Source: Papio anubis
Taxonomy: Eukaryota; Chordata; Mammalia; Primates; Cercopithecidae
Length of the DNA: 64,000 nt
Assembly (NCBI RefSeq): GCF_008728515.1
Contig: NC_044985.1
Span: 79,646,155 to 79,710,154 of the forward strand
Direction: 5' to 3'
Shown here piece by piece: positions 50,094 through 61,511 of the stretch. Each line of letters opens with the position of its first letter. Position 1 is the stretch's first letter. The translations under genes were made by a program, and so were the position numbers. The notes under the pieces are model-generated. The model was given only the letters and a program-made list of their open reading frames with translations, was not told the DNA's origin and made no database searches.

Positions 50094-50202
50094 CATAGGA
50101 CTGCTCATTTTTAACACTAAATGGTTCTGAACTCTCATCATCCTGCTTTACACTCAAATGGAACGATGGAGCTGCCTGCTGCCAGTGGGGCTTTGTACTC
50201 AC
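50094..50202 (-). CDS. DNAH7: DNAH7 exon, N-terminal tail
   Basis: 109-nt minus-strand exon entered at phase 0 and left after one base of a codon. Acceptor is attttag and donor gtaag. It encodes VSTKPHWQQAAPSFHLSVKQ followed by DDESSEPFSVKNEQSY. The acidic DDESSEP patch and the lack of hydrophobic periodicity suggest a flexible linker ahead of the folded tail. The single G left over combines with CT of the next exon to make Ala. No stop codon or frameshift is present. Confidence 0.9.
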
Positions 50203-50955
50203 CTAAAATATAAAAGTTAAATAGCATTAACAAACAATATCAGAAAAACCTTTTTCCATGAAATGCACGAGTGTTTATAAACACAGACATTTTCTCAAAC
50301 AGATCAGAACATCTGGATAGAAAACACTCAATAGCAGATCTTATTCAAGCCTGTGAATGGTCATGGTGTGCACCATGTGGGGGACATTAGCAAAAGTTCT
50401 GCTGCTGGTTGGATGTGAATGCCTGTTACCTAAAACCAGGGTCTTCATTCTAGAGCATCTGCTCCTCATCCCCAGATATTGTCAAGTGTCTTTAAACCTT
50501 CTATTTTAATGAGAGGTGCTCTCTGCTGGTCTCCTCTGCATTCCAGCTCCAAAAGGTCTTCCTGTTCTCATGGCTGTAAACCACCCTAGATTGCTCTGGC
50601 AACTCACAAATGTATTCCATTGTTTAAAGCAGGGGTGACAAATTATTATACATACACAATTTTAGCAGATGTCATAAAAAGGGAGAAGGCTAATGATGAT
50701 AGGTTCTTGGCACTCAGGCTCCATACTGGGAAACAACAGTGTGTGGTGGGGACTGTGGCAGAGGAGAGAGCACCTTCATCTTCTAAAAATGCAATGACTA
50801 ATTAGCTCAAGCCAATTATTGCAATACCAGAACACAAACCTACTGTTGTTGAAGCCTATGGTTCTTCAATAAACCCAGAGAGTCGGATTTTAAAGTACAA
50901 TCTATTTTTAACACAATTTAATCTGTCTCTCCCTTTCAAATCCAAACCAACTTGA
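50203..50955. other. Intronic, unassigned
   Basis: Sequence between the 50094-50202 exon acceptor and the start of the proximal duplication unit. No repeat recognised. Confidence 0.45.
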
Positions 50956-51984
50956 AAGTCCATGTCTGTACTGGCTTCTCCTTCTGCCTAGTTTTACTCT
51001 CCCTAATCTCTTACTTCCACTTCCCAAATAAACTACCTGCACACAAGTACCTCTTTAGGTACCTCTTACACAGAAAAATAGGATAAGAAAACATGGAAGA
51101 CAGTGCTCTTCCATTTTTCCACCCACCCTTCCCATTTCTCAACTCTCGTATTGCTCCATAAGTTTTAAAACTCATAAAAGTGCTACGAGGAGTTGTACAG
51201 AAAGGGTGAGAATCAGGTCACCAGCTCACAGAGGCTGGGAGCCACTAGTGCCAGGTCATCCTTGATTTCAACTACAGGGGTCACCTCTAGAAGCCTGAAG
51301 TCTGTAATGAAAATCACTCTAGGTCATAATTACTGCTGCAGAAATTCTATCCAGGTGCAAACCTTAATACTGTATTCAAATAAAGTAGTTTTTTTAAAAA
51401 AATTCATAGCTTATTTTCTAAATATCTGTTGAAAATATGATCTCCCTTAAAACACATAAGACCCAAAGAATGCTGAGGAAAAATTGCAAGACACAGCCAA
51501 ATATGAATGCAAAACCAGGTTAAATCAGTCAATAAAAGATTTTACATGATTATATACTTCGCCGACAAGCAAGAACTGTCATTCCTCTCAGCCACAGATA
51601 TTCGATAAATAAATTTAAATTAAGTTTATATTTCTACATCTGTAAACAATCCACAACAAACTAAAAAATGTCTATTCTGTTTCAGTTTTTTAATCTTTTA
51701 CACTAGAAAATTTAAGAGGGATTTTGCAGAGCTAGAAAAAACATGCTATGGCTCAATTCTGCAGACATTTTACAATAATTTAGCATTATCAATAAAAGTA
51801 TATTTTCAATTAAAATTTGTATTTTTAAATGTTCAATATAATTAATCTAACAATGTTAGTCCAAGTTTCCTAAGTGAAACTGTCCTTCATTTCAAATTAT
51901 CAGGAATCTTCTCTGCACGAAGCAACACAAATTCAATTTTACAGTTTGTTCTCAGCTTTTAAAATATCTTTCAAAGCAAATAAT

Positions 51985-52315
51985 GCTTTAGATGAACCTT
52001 GAAGACATAAAGTGAAATAAGCCAGAATAAAAGGACCAATATTGCATGATTCCACTTATATGAAATACCTAGAGTAGTCAAATACATAGAGACAAGAAGT
52101 AGAATGGTGGTTTGCCAGGAGCTGGGGGAGGGGAAAATGGGGAGTTATTGTTTAATGGACAGGGTTTCTGTTTAGTTAGATGAAAAGAGTTCTGGAGATG
52201 AGGGGTAGTAACGATTATACAACAATGTGAATGCACTAAATGCCACTGAATACTTAAAAATGGTTAAAATGGTAAATTTTATGTTATGTATATTTCATCA
52301 GTTTTTTAAAAATAG
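51985..52315 (+). mobile_element. Old L1M 3' end in the proximal unit
   Basis: gaataaaaggaccaatattg, gccaggagctgggggagggg, aaaatggtaaattttatgtt. The aligned position of the distal unit (about 59900) lacks it. Confidence 0.75.
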
Positions 52316-52579
52316 TAATATTTGCATTGACCCTCCCCTTAAATTTAACTTTCAGGAGTCACAAGAGTGTAACTTGGTGGCATTAAATTCCACATAATTA
52401 CTAGACAATAAATTTTATTACATTAAAATCTAACTTGTACAGGGCTTTATCAACTGAAAATGCCTATTAACTGCCTCTTCCACAAGACAATGACACTTTA
52501 TAGTCAAAATAATGAAAAAAGATTCCAAGATCTAAGAAATACTTTGTAGCACGGCATTTTTCTGCTGAAGGAGCCATCT

Positions 52580-52745
52580 CCTTGAAGATAATCAGATCAA
52601 CTCAGCTCATTTTCAAACTCAGAAACTGAGGCTCAAGAGATAAGTGACTCCCCAAAGGGCACAGAGCCATCAGAGGCAAAGCTTTACCCCAAGCCCTTTT
52701 TTATTTACTCCAATGCTGATACTCCTCCTGCTAACCCATCTTGGC
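52580..52745 (-). mobile_element. MIR-like SINE remnant
   Basis: tcaaactcagaaactgaggc, agataagtgactccccaaag, agaggcaaagctttacccca follow the MIR core and 3' order. Absent at the aligned place in the distal unit. Orientation is uncertain. Confidence 0.55.
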
Positions 52746-52971
52746 AAGTCGTTCATTCAGAATACTGAAATATTCTACACATAAAGGTAATTACAGCTTA
52801 TGGTTACTTTACTAAGATAGTTATTTGTCCTAATATGCACACCTCATAGAATTTCTCCATCAGAAGAGAATCAAGTGGAGCAGGAATTCACTTACTTATT
52901 TTCAAGTTAGAAATCTAATAAACATTTTTTGAAGCACAAAAATTCAATGAGAATATATTTGGATAAGTTAC

Positions 52972-53034
52972 CATAGACAGCTGTGGTAAAGCTCTTGCTG
53001 GTGCCTTGAACTTTTCTTTGCTGGCTGATTTCTC
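52972..53034 (-). CDS. DNAH7: DNAH7 N-terminal exon, proximal copy of a duplicated exon
   Basis: Minus-strand exon of 63 nt, phase 0-0, acceptor cacag and donor gtaact. It encodes EKSASKEKFK followed by APARALPQLSM, 15 of 21 residues identical to the exon at 60254-60316. Its last codon (ATG, Met) joins in frame to the GTG of the next exon at 50202. If both copies are included, the tail begins with two consecutive lysine-rich 21-residue repeats. The Lys/Ser-rich composition suggests an unstructured, possibly phosphorylated segment; that is inference. Splice sites look sound in both copies. Confidence 0.85.
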
Positions 53035-53500
53035 CTGTGTGAAAAATACGAGGGGAAAAAAGTGTTTACTCTGTTAGTGCTAAAATTGATTAACTAAACC
53101 AAATTTTACAGAAAGACTATTTAAAAAGTACGTATTATCCAACATATTCAAAGATATACTTTACTGCTTTTAAAATTCTCAGGTTTGTCTCAGAATTATT
53201 TTCATTAGAGCAAGAAAATAAAGGAAAATTATATTCAGCAATATTTATCAGAAAGCTTTAAAAAGTATGCAAAACCTTTTATGTATCACATCTTCTGAGA
53301 AGTTATCTGATCCTGGTTAGTGTCAAGGGCTTATACAACTTTACCTCTCCTCTCTATCACTAAAATATTTCTGTCCTTATTGACAGAACAAAATGGTCCA
53401 CTTCCTAAGATGAATATGTGTTCAGGTTAATGCACCCTCCAATAGCCATAAATAACACTTGTGCTTTTTAGCATTAACTTTCAGAGAAAAGTGTTGCTAT

Positions 53501-53541
53501 CTCTTTTGCAGCAGAGAAAAATTCTATGGTAGGAGTTTCAT
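53501..53541 (-). pseudogene. Donor-less relic of the 41-nt exon, proximal copy
   Basis: Counterpart of 61471-61511 in the proximal duplication unit. The acceptor (cctctcacctag) is intact and the 41-nt length is unchanged. The corresponding frame has no stop and reads ETPTIEFFSAAKE, which would run in frame into the 52972-53034 exon. The donor GT has become AT (GAG then atagc), so normal GT-AG splicing at this boundary is not expected. An Alu (53585-53912) has inserted about 45 bp upstream of the acceptor in the transcript sense. I call it a dead exon by sequence; it could still be read if a nearby cryptic donor is used. Confidence 0.5.
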
Positions 53542-53584
53542 CTAGGTGAGAGGAAACATTTGTTGAGTTGAAAATGTCAATTTT

Positions 53585-53871
53585 GGGCAAGGTGTGGTGG
53601 CTCATGCCTATAATCCCAGCACTTTGGGAGGCCGAGGTGAGTGGATCACTTGAGGTCAGGAGTTCGAGACCAGTCTGGCCAACATGGTGAAACCCCGTCT
53701 CTACTAAAAATACAAAAATGAGCCAGTCGTGTAGGTGCACACCTGTAGTCCCAGCTACTTGAGAGGTTGAGGCAAGAGAATCACTTGAATCTGGGAGGCA
53801 GAGGTTGGAATAAACCAAGATTGTACCACCACACTCTAGCCTGGGCAACAGAGTGAGATCCTATCTCAAAC

Positions 53872-53911
<40 letters not shown>

Positions 53912-53912
53912 C
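53585..53912 (+). mobile_element. Alu in the proximal unit
   Basis: gggcaaggtgtggtggctca to an (AAAAG)n tail. Target duplication aaaatgtcaatttt (53571-53584) / aaaatgacaatttt (53913-53926). The distal unit retains the empty site. Confidence 0.95.
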
Positions 53913-54270
53913 AAAATGACAATTTTGATCCATAAAGCAGATAATATGAGTTGTGCTTTTGGCCAGTTGTCAATTTATTGCCTCTCAGCTCCAAATTTAC
54001 CCTTTTCGCTCTCTTTTGTGAAATCTGACAGAACCCTAAACTGTTTCTCCTTTGATAACCAGCATAATATCATGAAGGGTACTAAAGGGTTACACAGTAA
54101 GAGGAAGAAGCTTTCTTCCTGGTTCCAGTGCTTTTTCTCATGGCTCCCATGGTGTGGCTGCCAGCAGTCAGCATCCTCATCCATAGGCACCTTCCCTGCC
54201 TGTGGTGCGAGGCTGACCCAGAGGCAGACACCTGCCAGCAAGTTTCACTGGCATCCTGGTGGGTGATGTG

Positions 54271-56071
54271 AAAGTTGTCAGGTTCAAAATGGAGTCACTG
54301 TGTCAAACCTGACAAAATGGAGCCAAAAAGATCACAAAGAGAGGGTTCTCATACACAATTTGCCTAAACAGAAGCTATCACAAGGACAGCTAGTAGCAGA
54401 AGGACAGCTAGCTGCATATACAAGAACAATTGCCTGATACACTGTCTCATAATCCCAATCCAAAACTGCAAGGGCCTAACTATCACTCCAAGATCACAAG
54501 TTCTACCTAGGAACTACTGACACTCACCAATCAAAACTCGCCAGCTCTTGTAAGTGTGCTTCCATGTAGGACAGGATGTGGAGCAGAGTATTCTAAGAAC
54601 GTTTCAAAAAGAAAAAGGGTGGAAGCTAAGCCTTAAAGCACACCTGGATCTCCACAGAGAAGAACAGCAAAAAGCTTACCGAAGTCAGAGGGTGCATCAA
54701 GAATTGGAGTCTAAATGTCAATGGCAGGCTTTGAGGCTGCGTTAGAGTGGATGGGGAAGGTAATCCATTCCCTAACTCAACAACGGTTTACCAGCTCCTA
54801 CCATGTGCTGGGCTCTACTTAAGATACTTAGTCTATAGTCGTGGAAAGGACTAAGTCCCTCCGCTTATGGAGTACACATTCTAGAGGAGGTACAGACAGT
54901 TATTTCCGAACAGATCCATAATGTAACCTCAGAAAGTAGTATGTACAATGAAGAATAATAAAACAGTGTGAAAGGATAGAGAGGGAAGGAGTGGAAAAGT
55001 GCTAGGTTAGAGGGAGTTGTGAGAGCCTCTCTGCAAAGGTTATGTTTGAGTAGGAACCTGAATGAAAGGTAAGAGAAGAACAAACTAGAGCTAGACAAGT
55101 GGGTGCTGTTATATTATGGAGGACATGGGTTTCGGGGCTTGACTGGCCAGGCTGGCAATAGAGAGCCATTGCAGTCTCCTTTTAGGGTGACCTTTAGTCT
55201 CAGTTTGCTGAAGACAGGCCCAGTTTACACCTTTAGTCTCAGTTTGCCCAAGCATAACTAGTAGAACTTTCACTCTCAATGGCATCTCAGTTTAGATGAT
55301 AAATTATATTGCTATCCTGTTTATGATGCAGAGACATACAAAAGGCTATTTCATAAATGGTTCTGATGATAGGAACAGGATACATGAGAAGCAGGGGACT
55401 AGAGTCAGCAGTGAGGCTAGTTTAGCAGCTTTTTAAGAATGACACAGGCAACAGGAGACATGGGCCTGGATTTACAGAAAATGTTGGTAACAAAAGGTCG
55501 CCTCTACCTCTCTAAGGCATTGCTCTGATCATACTGCTCTCCTGTTCAGAAACATTTTCAAGCCCCTTATTGAAGTAGACACAACTCTTCTTGGTTTCCA
55601 AAGCCCTCCTCAATATACTCCAAACTATTTTCCAGCCTCTCTTAGCTACTGTGTAGCCATATGATTTGTGTGGCCAGTGAAATGTGAGCACAACAGGAAA
55701 CACAGTTAAGAGCTAGAGGGACAGGCGGTTAAGAGCTGGTGTGCCTCCTCCACCACTATCTCACACCCATGGAGCCCACGTGTTCCCACTGGCACAGTTA
55801 TAAGATGGAGCACTACCTGACCCCTGTCAGACTTCATGTGAGCAAGGCCTAATCTTTGTTGGGTTAAGTCTCTGAGATTTCGACTTCCATTTGTTTGGTC
55901 AGCTAGTATTACCCTATCAGAGCCACCAATAGGTTCCAAAATATCTCCTCATTAAAATCTAGCCCTTTCTTTAAGACCAAAATCGAAAAAGTTTACATTT
56001 CATTTCTTAACTCCAACTGTAAGTACTCTCCTTTGAAGATGCAGAGCATTCTTTGTTGTTTAAACTATTTT
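54271..56071. other. Spacer between duplication units, unassigned
   Basis: 54250-54560 (gtcaggttcaaaatggagtc) has LTR-like character. 54780-54900 (ctaccatgtgctgggctcta) resembles L2/MIR. 55690-55930 (tttgttgggttaagtctctg) resembles the end of an old MaLR/MLT-type LTR. None is certain. Chance ORFs only. Confidence 0.4.
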
Positions 56072-56370
56072 TGGTCAGACATGATGGCTCATGCCTGTAA
56101 TCCTAGCTCTTTGGGAGGCAGAGGGGAGTGGATTGCTTGAGCTCAGGAGTTCAAGACAAGCCTGGGCAACATGGTGAAACCCCATCTCCACCAAAAAAGA
56201 GACACAAAAATAACCGGGATATGGTGGTGCACACCTGTGGTCCTGGTTACTCAGGAGGCTGAGGAGGGAGGATCGCTTGAGCACAGGAAGTGGAGGTTGC
56301 AGTGAGCCAAGAATGCACTACTGCACTCCAGCCTTGGCAACAGAGAGAGACCCTATCTTTAAATAAACAA
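56072..56370 (+). mobile_element. Old Alu, forward orientation
   Basis: ggtcagacatgatggctcat to accctatctttaaataaaca. Diverged. Confidence 0.92.
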
Positions 56371-56476
56371 TATATATTCTGATATATGAATTATGTGTAC
56401 ACCTACCTCTACTGTTCTCCTAACCCCTCACCCCACCCCACCTCCGCCTACTAAATCAGTCTTATAGAGATGAGTT

Positions 56477-56851
56477 ACATGGTTTGGCTGTGTCCCAACC
56501 CAAATCTCATCTTGAGTTATAGTTCCTATAATCCCTATGTGTCATGGGATGGACCTGGTGGGAGGTAATTGAATCATGGGGGCACTTTCCCCCATGCTAG
56601 TCTTGTGATAGTAAGTTCTCACAAGATCTGATGGTTTTATAATGGGCTTCCCCTTCTTGGCTCTCATTCTTCTCCCTCTTGTCTCCTGCCACCATGTGAA
56701 GAAGAAAGGTGCTTCCCCTTCCACCATGTTTGTAAATTTCCTGAGACCTCCCCAGCCATATGGAACTGTGAATCAACTAAAGCTCTTTTCTTCATAAATT
56801 ACCCAGTCTCGGGTATTTCTTCATAGCAGCATGAGAAGGAACTAATACAAT
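56477..56851 (+). mobile_element. Solo MaLR LTR (MST/THE1 type)
   Basis: acatggtttggctgtgtccc ... taaattacccagtctcgggt ... gaactaatacaa, forward orientation, no internal sequence. Confidence 0.92.
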
Positions 56852-56907
56852 GGAAAAACTGACTTTAAAGTCATTTTAGCTTTATCTTAGAAAATTATAA
56901 AATGGTG

Positions 56908-57187
56908 AGGCTGGGCACAATGGCTCACAGCTGTAATCCCAGTACTTTTGGAAAGCCAAGGCAGGAGGATCACTTGAGCCCAGGGGCTCAAGACTAGCCT
57001 GGGCAACATGGTGAGACCCTGTCTCTACCAAAAATACAAAAATTAGCTGGGCGTGGTGACCCATGCCTGTGGTCCCAGCTACTGGTAAGGCTCACATAAG
57101 CCCAGGAGGTGGAGGCTACAGGGAGCCATGATCACACCACTGCACTCCAGCCTGGACAACACAGCAAGACCCTGTCTCAAAAAAAAA
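56908..57187 (+). mobile_element. Alu, forward orientation
   Basis: ggctgggcacaatggctcac to ccctgtctcaaaaaaa. Target duplication resembling aaattataaaatggt on both sides. Confidence 0.94.
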
Positions 57188-57986
57188 TTACAAAATGGTT
57201 AACCATGCCCTAAGAAAAGGATAACTAAAGATAAAATAAAGGAAAGGAAAAGAAAGGAAAGAGTGCAATGAGAGCTTCAGACAGTACTTTCTGAAATACA
57301 AGCACCAGATTAGGGGACTGTTTCATACATATACAATGCTGTAACCCAAATGGTTCTGGTTTCTACAATTACCATTGGGCTACACAAAGCGAAGGGAAAT
57401 ATGAGCACAACATTTTCAAGCTAACAGGTGCAATAGGTGTTCTCAGAGTTGAAGCCTTCCCTTTGGGGAGAATGAGGGTGTGGCAAAGGCCTGAGAAGAA
57501 TGCAGTTATAGATGACAGAGAGGAACGGCTCTGGGATGTCTAGTCCAAGTGCCTTGGAATTTTCACATCAGGGACAGAGGTAATCTGAATGACATCTATC
57601 GTACTGGAGTCACTACAAATATCCAAAACACCCTATGTAACCCAAGCCTCCTATACAACCACCCTATCACTGCCACCACCCTGACTTTTTAAGATCTCTG
57701 CATCGTCCATTCTGTTGCTGAGCTATTTCTCCAAGTCTCATCACCACTCTAGGTGAAGAAAGGTAGTGAGGACTTTGTTTCCTTCTTACATTGCAGTGCA
57801 GAATATGTATCTCATAGAACATTTTACAAATAGTGCTTCTCTAGCTAACCAAGACAAGGAGCCACACATGTGTCAGAAAATCATCTGGCAAATGATGCCT
57901 CACATCCTACTGGCCTCACCTTGGATTCCGGATATGGCTGCAGCAAAGAGTTCTGTACTAACTTCTCATACAAGAAAATATCTTTT
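57188..57986. other. Intronic, unassigned
   Basis: Begins with an aaggaaaggaaaagaaagga tract (57236-57262). The remainder is unrecognised. The plus ORF 57766-58056 runs into an Alu and is chance. Confidence 0.45.
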
Positions 57987-58292
57987 GCAGCTGGGCACAG
58001 TGGCTCATGCCTGTAATCCCAGCACTTTGGGAGGCCGAGGGGGGCGGATTACCTGAGGTCAGGAGTTCGAGACCACCCTGGCCAACATAGTGAAACCCCG
58101 TCTCTACTAAAAATACAAAAATTAGCCAGGCGTGGTGGCATACGCCTATAATCCCAGCTACTCGAGAGACTGAGGTAGGAGAATTGCTTGAGCCCGGGAA
58201 GTGGAGGTTGCAGTGAGCCGAGATCATGCCACTGCACTCCAGCCTGGCCGAGAGAGTGAGACTCTGTCTGGGAAAAAAAAAAAAAAGAAAAA
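57987..58292 (+). mobile_element. Alu, forward orientation
   Basis: cagctgggcacagtggctca to an A-rich tail. Target duplication aagaaaatatctttt / aagaaaatgtctttt. Confidence 0.95.
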
Positions 58293-58894
58293 AGAAAATG
58301 TCTTTTCCGTTCTGCAGTGGGAATCCTCTATTGCTATAGTATGGGACTCTAGAAAGAGCCCACTCTGCTCACACACATGAGCAACCAGAGAGGATGGGAG
58401 TCAACATCCCCAGGAACAATCTTTCACCAATACAGGATGAAAGATGACAGATAAATGCTATTCCTTGACCCTCCTCAGGTGATCAATTCCAGGAAGCATT
58501 CTATAAGCTCAAAGGTCATGGCAGGACATACCAGTTGCCTACTGATAGCCCATGGTTGTATGGCTTTTCCTTCTTCCTAGTTTTACTCTCCTCAATCTCT
58601 TATTATAGCTTCTCAAATACACTACGTGCCCACAAGCCCTTGTTTCACATACCTCGTGCACAGGAAAATAGGCTAGGAAAACATGTAAGTCAGTGCTCTT
58701 TCATTTCCATCTGCCCTTTCATTGTCCAACTCTAATCTTGTTCCATAAAAGATTGAAGACTCATGGGAGGGATATGAATGAGGTGTGCAGAAAGGGTGAG
58801 AATCAGGTCACCAGATCACAGGGGCTGAGAGCCACCAGTGCCGGTTTCAACTACAGCGTTCACCTCTAGAAGCCTGAAGGTCTATAATGAAAAT

Positions 58895-58972
58895 CACTCT
58901 ACGTCTTAATTACTGCTGGAGAACTTATACCCACACTCTACGTCTTAATTACTGCTGGAGAACTTATACCCA
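58895..58972. repeat. 39-bp perfect tandem duplication
   Basis: cactctacgtcttaattact starts at 58895 and 58934. The proximal unit has a single copy (about 51317-51355). Confidence 0.93.
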
Positions 58973-59043
58973 GGAACAAACTTTAATATTCAAATAAAAA
59001 TGTTTTAATGAATGAATGTTTTTAAATATCTCTTTAAAAATCT

Positions 59044-59350
59044 TGGCCGGGCGCGGTGGCTCAAGCCTGTAATCCCAGCACTTTGGGAGGCCGAGACGGG
59101 CGGATCACGAGGTCAGGAGATCGACACCATCCTGGTTAACATGGTGAAACCCCATCTCTACTAAAAAAAAAAAAATACAAAAAAACTAGCTGGGCGAGGT
59201 GGCGGGCGCCTGTAGTCCCAGCTACTCGGGAGGCTGAGGCAGGAGAATGGCGTAAACCCGGGAGGCGGAGCTTGCAGTGAGTTGAGATCCGGCCACTGCA
59301 CTCCAGCCTGAGCAACAGAACAAGACTCCGTCTCAAAAAAAAACAAAAAA
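59044..59350 (+). mobile_element. Young Alu, AluYR-like, in the distal unit
   Basis: ggccgggcgcggtggctcaa, with gcgtaaacccgggagg and gagatccggccactgcac variants typical of cercopithecid AluYR. Absent from the proximal unit. Confidence 0.95.
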
Positions 59351-60253
59351 ATCTAATTTCTTTAAAAGACATAAAACAAGGATACGGAAGGAAAATTACA
59401 AGAGCCAGTCAAATATGAGCACAATATAAGGTTTTAAATCAGCCAACAAAAGCATTTTAGACAATTACATGCCTTGCTGGCTAGAAGAGATTATTCAACT
59501 CAGCCACTGAATATTTACTCAGCATGTACATTTAAATTTAACACACCAAAAAAACTAATACCATTTTTTTCAATTTTAAAATTTGTCAAATTTTTTAAAA
59601 GAGAAAATATCTATTATTTCAGATTTACTTATAAACTAGAAACAAGATAAATACTTATTTGCAGAACTAAGAAAAAGCTTTGATTCTATTTTGTAGAAAC
59701 TTTTGGTAATCTTGGTATTATCAATACAAATAGGTACACAATTAAAACATGTACTTTGAAATGTCCAAGATCATCCACTTAAAATTTTCATCCACGTTTT
59801 TTAATTTCAAAATATTAGGAATCATCTCTGCATAAAGCAGTCCAGATTCCATTACACAGTTTATGCTGCGCTCTTAAAATATGTTTCAAAACAAATAATA
59901 TTTGAATTGAAACTCCACTTAAACTCAACTGTAGAAGTTATAATAGTTATAATAGTTTAACTCAACAGCATTAAGATCAACATACCTAGACAGCAAATTT
60001 TATTCTGTAAAATCTAACCTGTACCCAACCATTCTGTACATACTTGAAAATTACAACCTATAGTTATTTTATTGATATTATTCTTTCTAAGCTATGTACC
60101 TCATAGAATTTCTCCATCAGAAAAGAATCAAATGGAATTTAAAATTGTATAAAATTTAAAATCAGAAATTCAGTAACTTACTTTCAAGTTTGAAAAGTAG
60201 TAAACAAACATTATTATAAAAGAATAGAGTATGATGGTATATTGGTAAATTAC

Positions 60254-60316
60254 CATAGACAGCTGTGGTAGAAATCTTACTGGTATCTTGGATTTTTCTT
60301 TGCTGGACGATTTATC
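60254..60316 (-). CDS. DNAH7: DNAH7 N-terminal exon, distal copy of a duplicated exon
   Basis: Minus-strand exon of 63 nt (21 codons, phase 0 at both ends) with acceptor catacag and donor gtaatt. It encodes DKSSSKEKSK followed by IPVRFLPQLSM, a lysine/serine-rich low-complexity start of the axonemal dynein heavy chain 7 tail. DNAH7 is an inner-arm dynein heavy chain that drives sliding of ciliary and flagellar doublets; its motor domains are far downstream of this window. The exon is paralogous to 52972-53034. Because both are symmetric, either or both may be spliced without changing frame. Identification comes from the downstream exons, which are clear DNAH7. Confidence 0.8.
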
Positions 60317-60434
60317 CTGTATGAAAAACATGAAAAAACAAAACTGTTTACTCCATTAATGCTAAAATTGATTCACTCAACCAAATTTTACAGTGTTTAT
60401 TATGAGCACACATCATCCAAAATATTCTAAAACA

Positions 60435-61290
60435 TATTGTACAAATGGCATGATCTTGTATACAGAAAACGTTAAATGATTCATCAAAAAATATTAAAAC
60501 TAGTCAATGAGTTCTTGTATCTAGCTAGGTTGCAGGACACAAGATCAATGCACAAAAGTCAAATGAATGTAGGATGTGCCAGGAGGGCAATGCATCCCAA
60601 TTCCACAGGGAGAGGGCATGGAAGTTCTGCACCCAGGACCCTCCCAGGCCTCTCCGTATGTGTCTCTTCATGTGGTTTTTCCTGATGTATATCCCTTATA
60701 ATAAAACAGTAATCATAAGTATTTTAAAAATCAATTGTATTTAATACAAAATTGAAATTAAGAGACGATTCCATTTACAATTGCAGGAAATGGAATAAAA
60801 GACTTAAGAATACATTTAACAAAAGAAGTGTAAGACCTATACAATGAAACCATAAAACATTATTGAAAATAATTAAAGTTCTTAATAAATAAAAGGACAA
60901 CCCATGTTCATGGATTGGGAGACTAATACTGTTAAGATGCAATACACCCTGAAAATATTCTACAGATTGAACACAATCCCTATCAAAATCCCAGCTTCCT
61001 TTTTTGTAGAAATTAACACATTGATCATAAAATTAACATGGAAATGTATCAAGAATAATCAATCAATCTTGAAAAAGAGGAACAAATTTGGCAGACTCAC
61101 ACTTTCAGATTTTACAACTTACTACAAAACTACAGTAATAAAGACTGCATTGTTCTAGAATAAGGATAAACAGAAATCAAGGAAATAGGAGTTCAGAAAT
61201 AAACCCAAACATTTATGGGCAATTGATTTTTCATGAGGGTTCCAAGACAATTTAATGGGGAATTGGGCATATCTTCTGGGAGTCTGTCTG
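60435..61290 (+). mobile_element. L1 ORF2 fragment in the distal unit, itself interrupted
   Basis: L1 RT-region sequence: catgatcttgtatacagaaa at the start, then aatcaaggaaataggagttc and a degenerate ORF2 C-terminal region. 60570-60720 (ccaggagggcaatgcatccc ... taataaaacagtaatcataa) is a different, unnamed repeat inserted in it. Confidence 0.75.
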
Positions 61291-61470
61291 AATCTAATTT
61301 ATTCAAAACTTACTTGGCCCCACCTCCCTTCTCTATAACTAAAACTTCATTTTTTTCCTAGGATGGTCTACTTCCTAAGGTGAATATGTATTCTGGTTTT
61401 TCTCCCCCGGCAAGTTGCTGTAAGTAACATTTGAACCTCTTAACAGTAACCTTGAGAGAAAAGTGCTAAC

Positions 61471-61511
61471 CTCCTTTGCAGTAGAGAATAATTCCATGGT
61501 AGAAGTTTCAT
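61471..61511 (-). CDS. DNAH7: Possible 5' exon of DNAH7 (41 nt)
   Basis: Read on the minus strand, a pyrimidine-rich acceptor (ttcctctcacctag) precedes 41 nt, followed by a GT donor (AAGGAG then gttagc). In the frame that continues into the next exon it reads ETSTMELFSTAKE, with two leftover bases at the 5' side. It contains an ATG in that frame (the M of MELFSTAKE), so it could supply an alternative start, or be 5' UTR or an unused cryptic exon. It lies inside the distal unit of the local duplication, and the matching block at 53501-53541 is equally long but has no GT donor. I do not recognise this peptide from the dynein family, so the call rests on splice sites, phase and duplication symmetry only. 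Confidence 0.4.

Larger units (their letters stand above)
50956..54270. repeat. Proximal unit of a direct 3.3-kb duplication
   Basis: Collinear with 58548-61860. Paired anchors include tagttttactctccctaatc / tagttttactctcctcaatc, gaatcaggtcaccag, the 63-nt exon, the 41-nt exon block, and ttgtcaatttattgcctctc. Divergence is obvious throughout. Unit-specific insertions here are an old L1 (about 51985-52315), a MIR-like block (about 52580-52745) and an Alu (53585-53912). Confidence 0.88.

Noticed and set aside
53853..54266. 137-residue plus-strand ORF starting in an A-rich tail
   Set aside because: It begins in an Alu tail (K-rich run), is antisense to DNAH7, and the aligned region of the other duplication unit does not conserve the frame.
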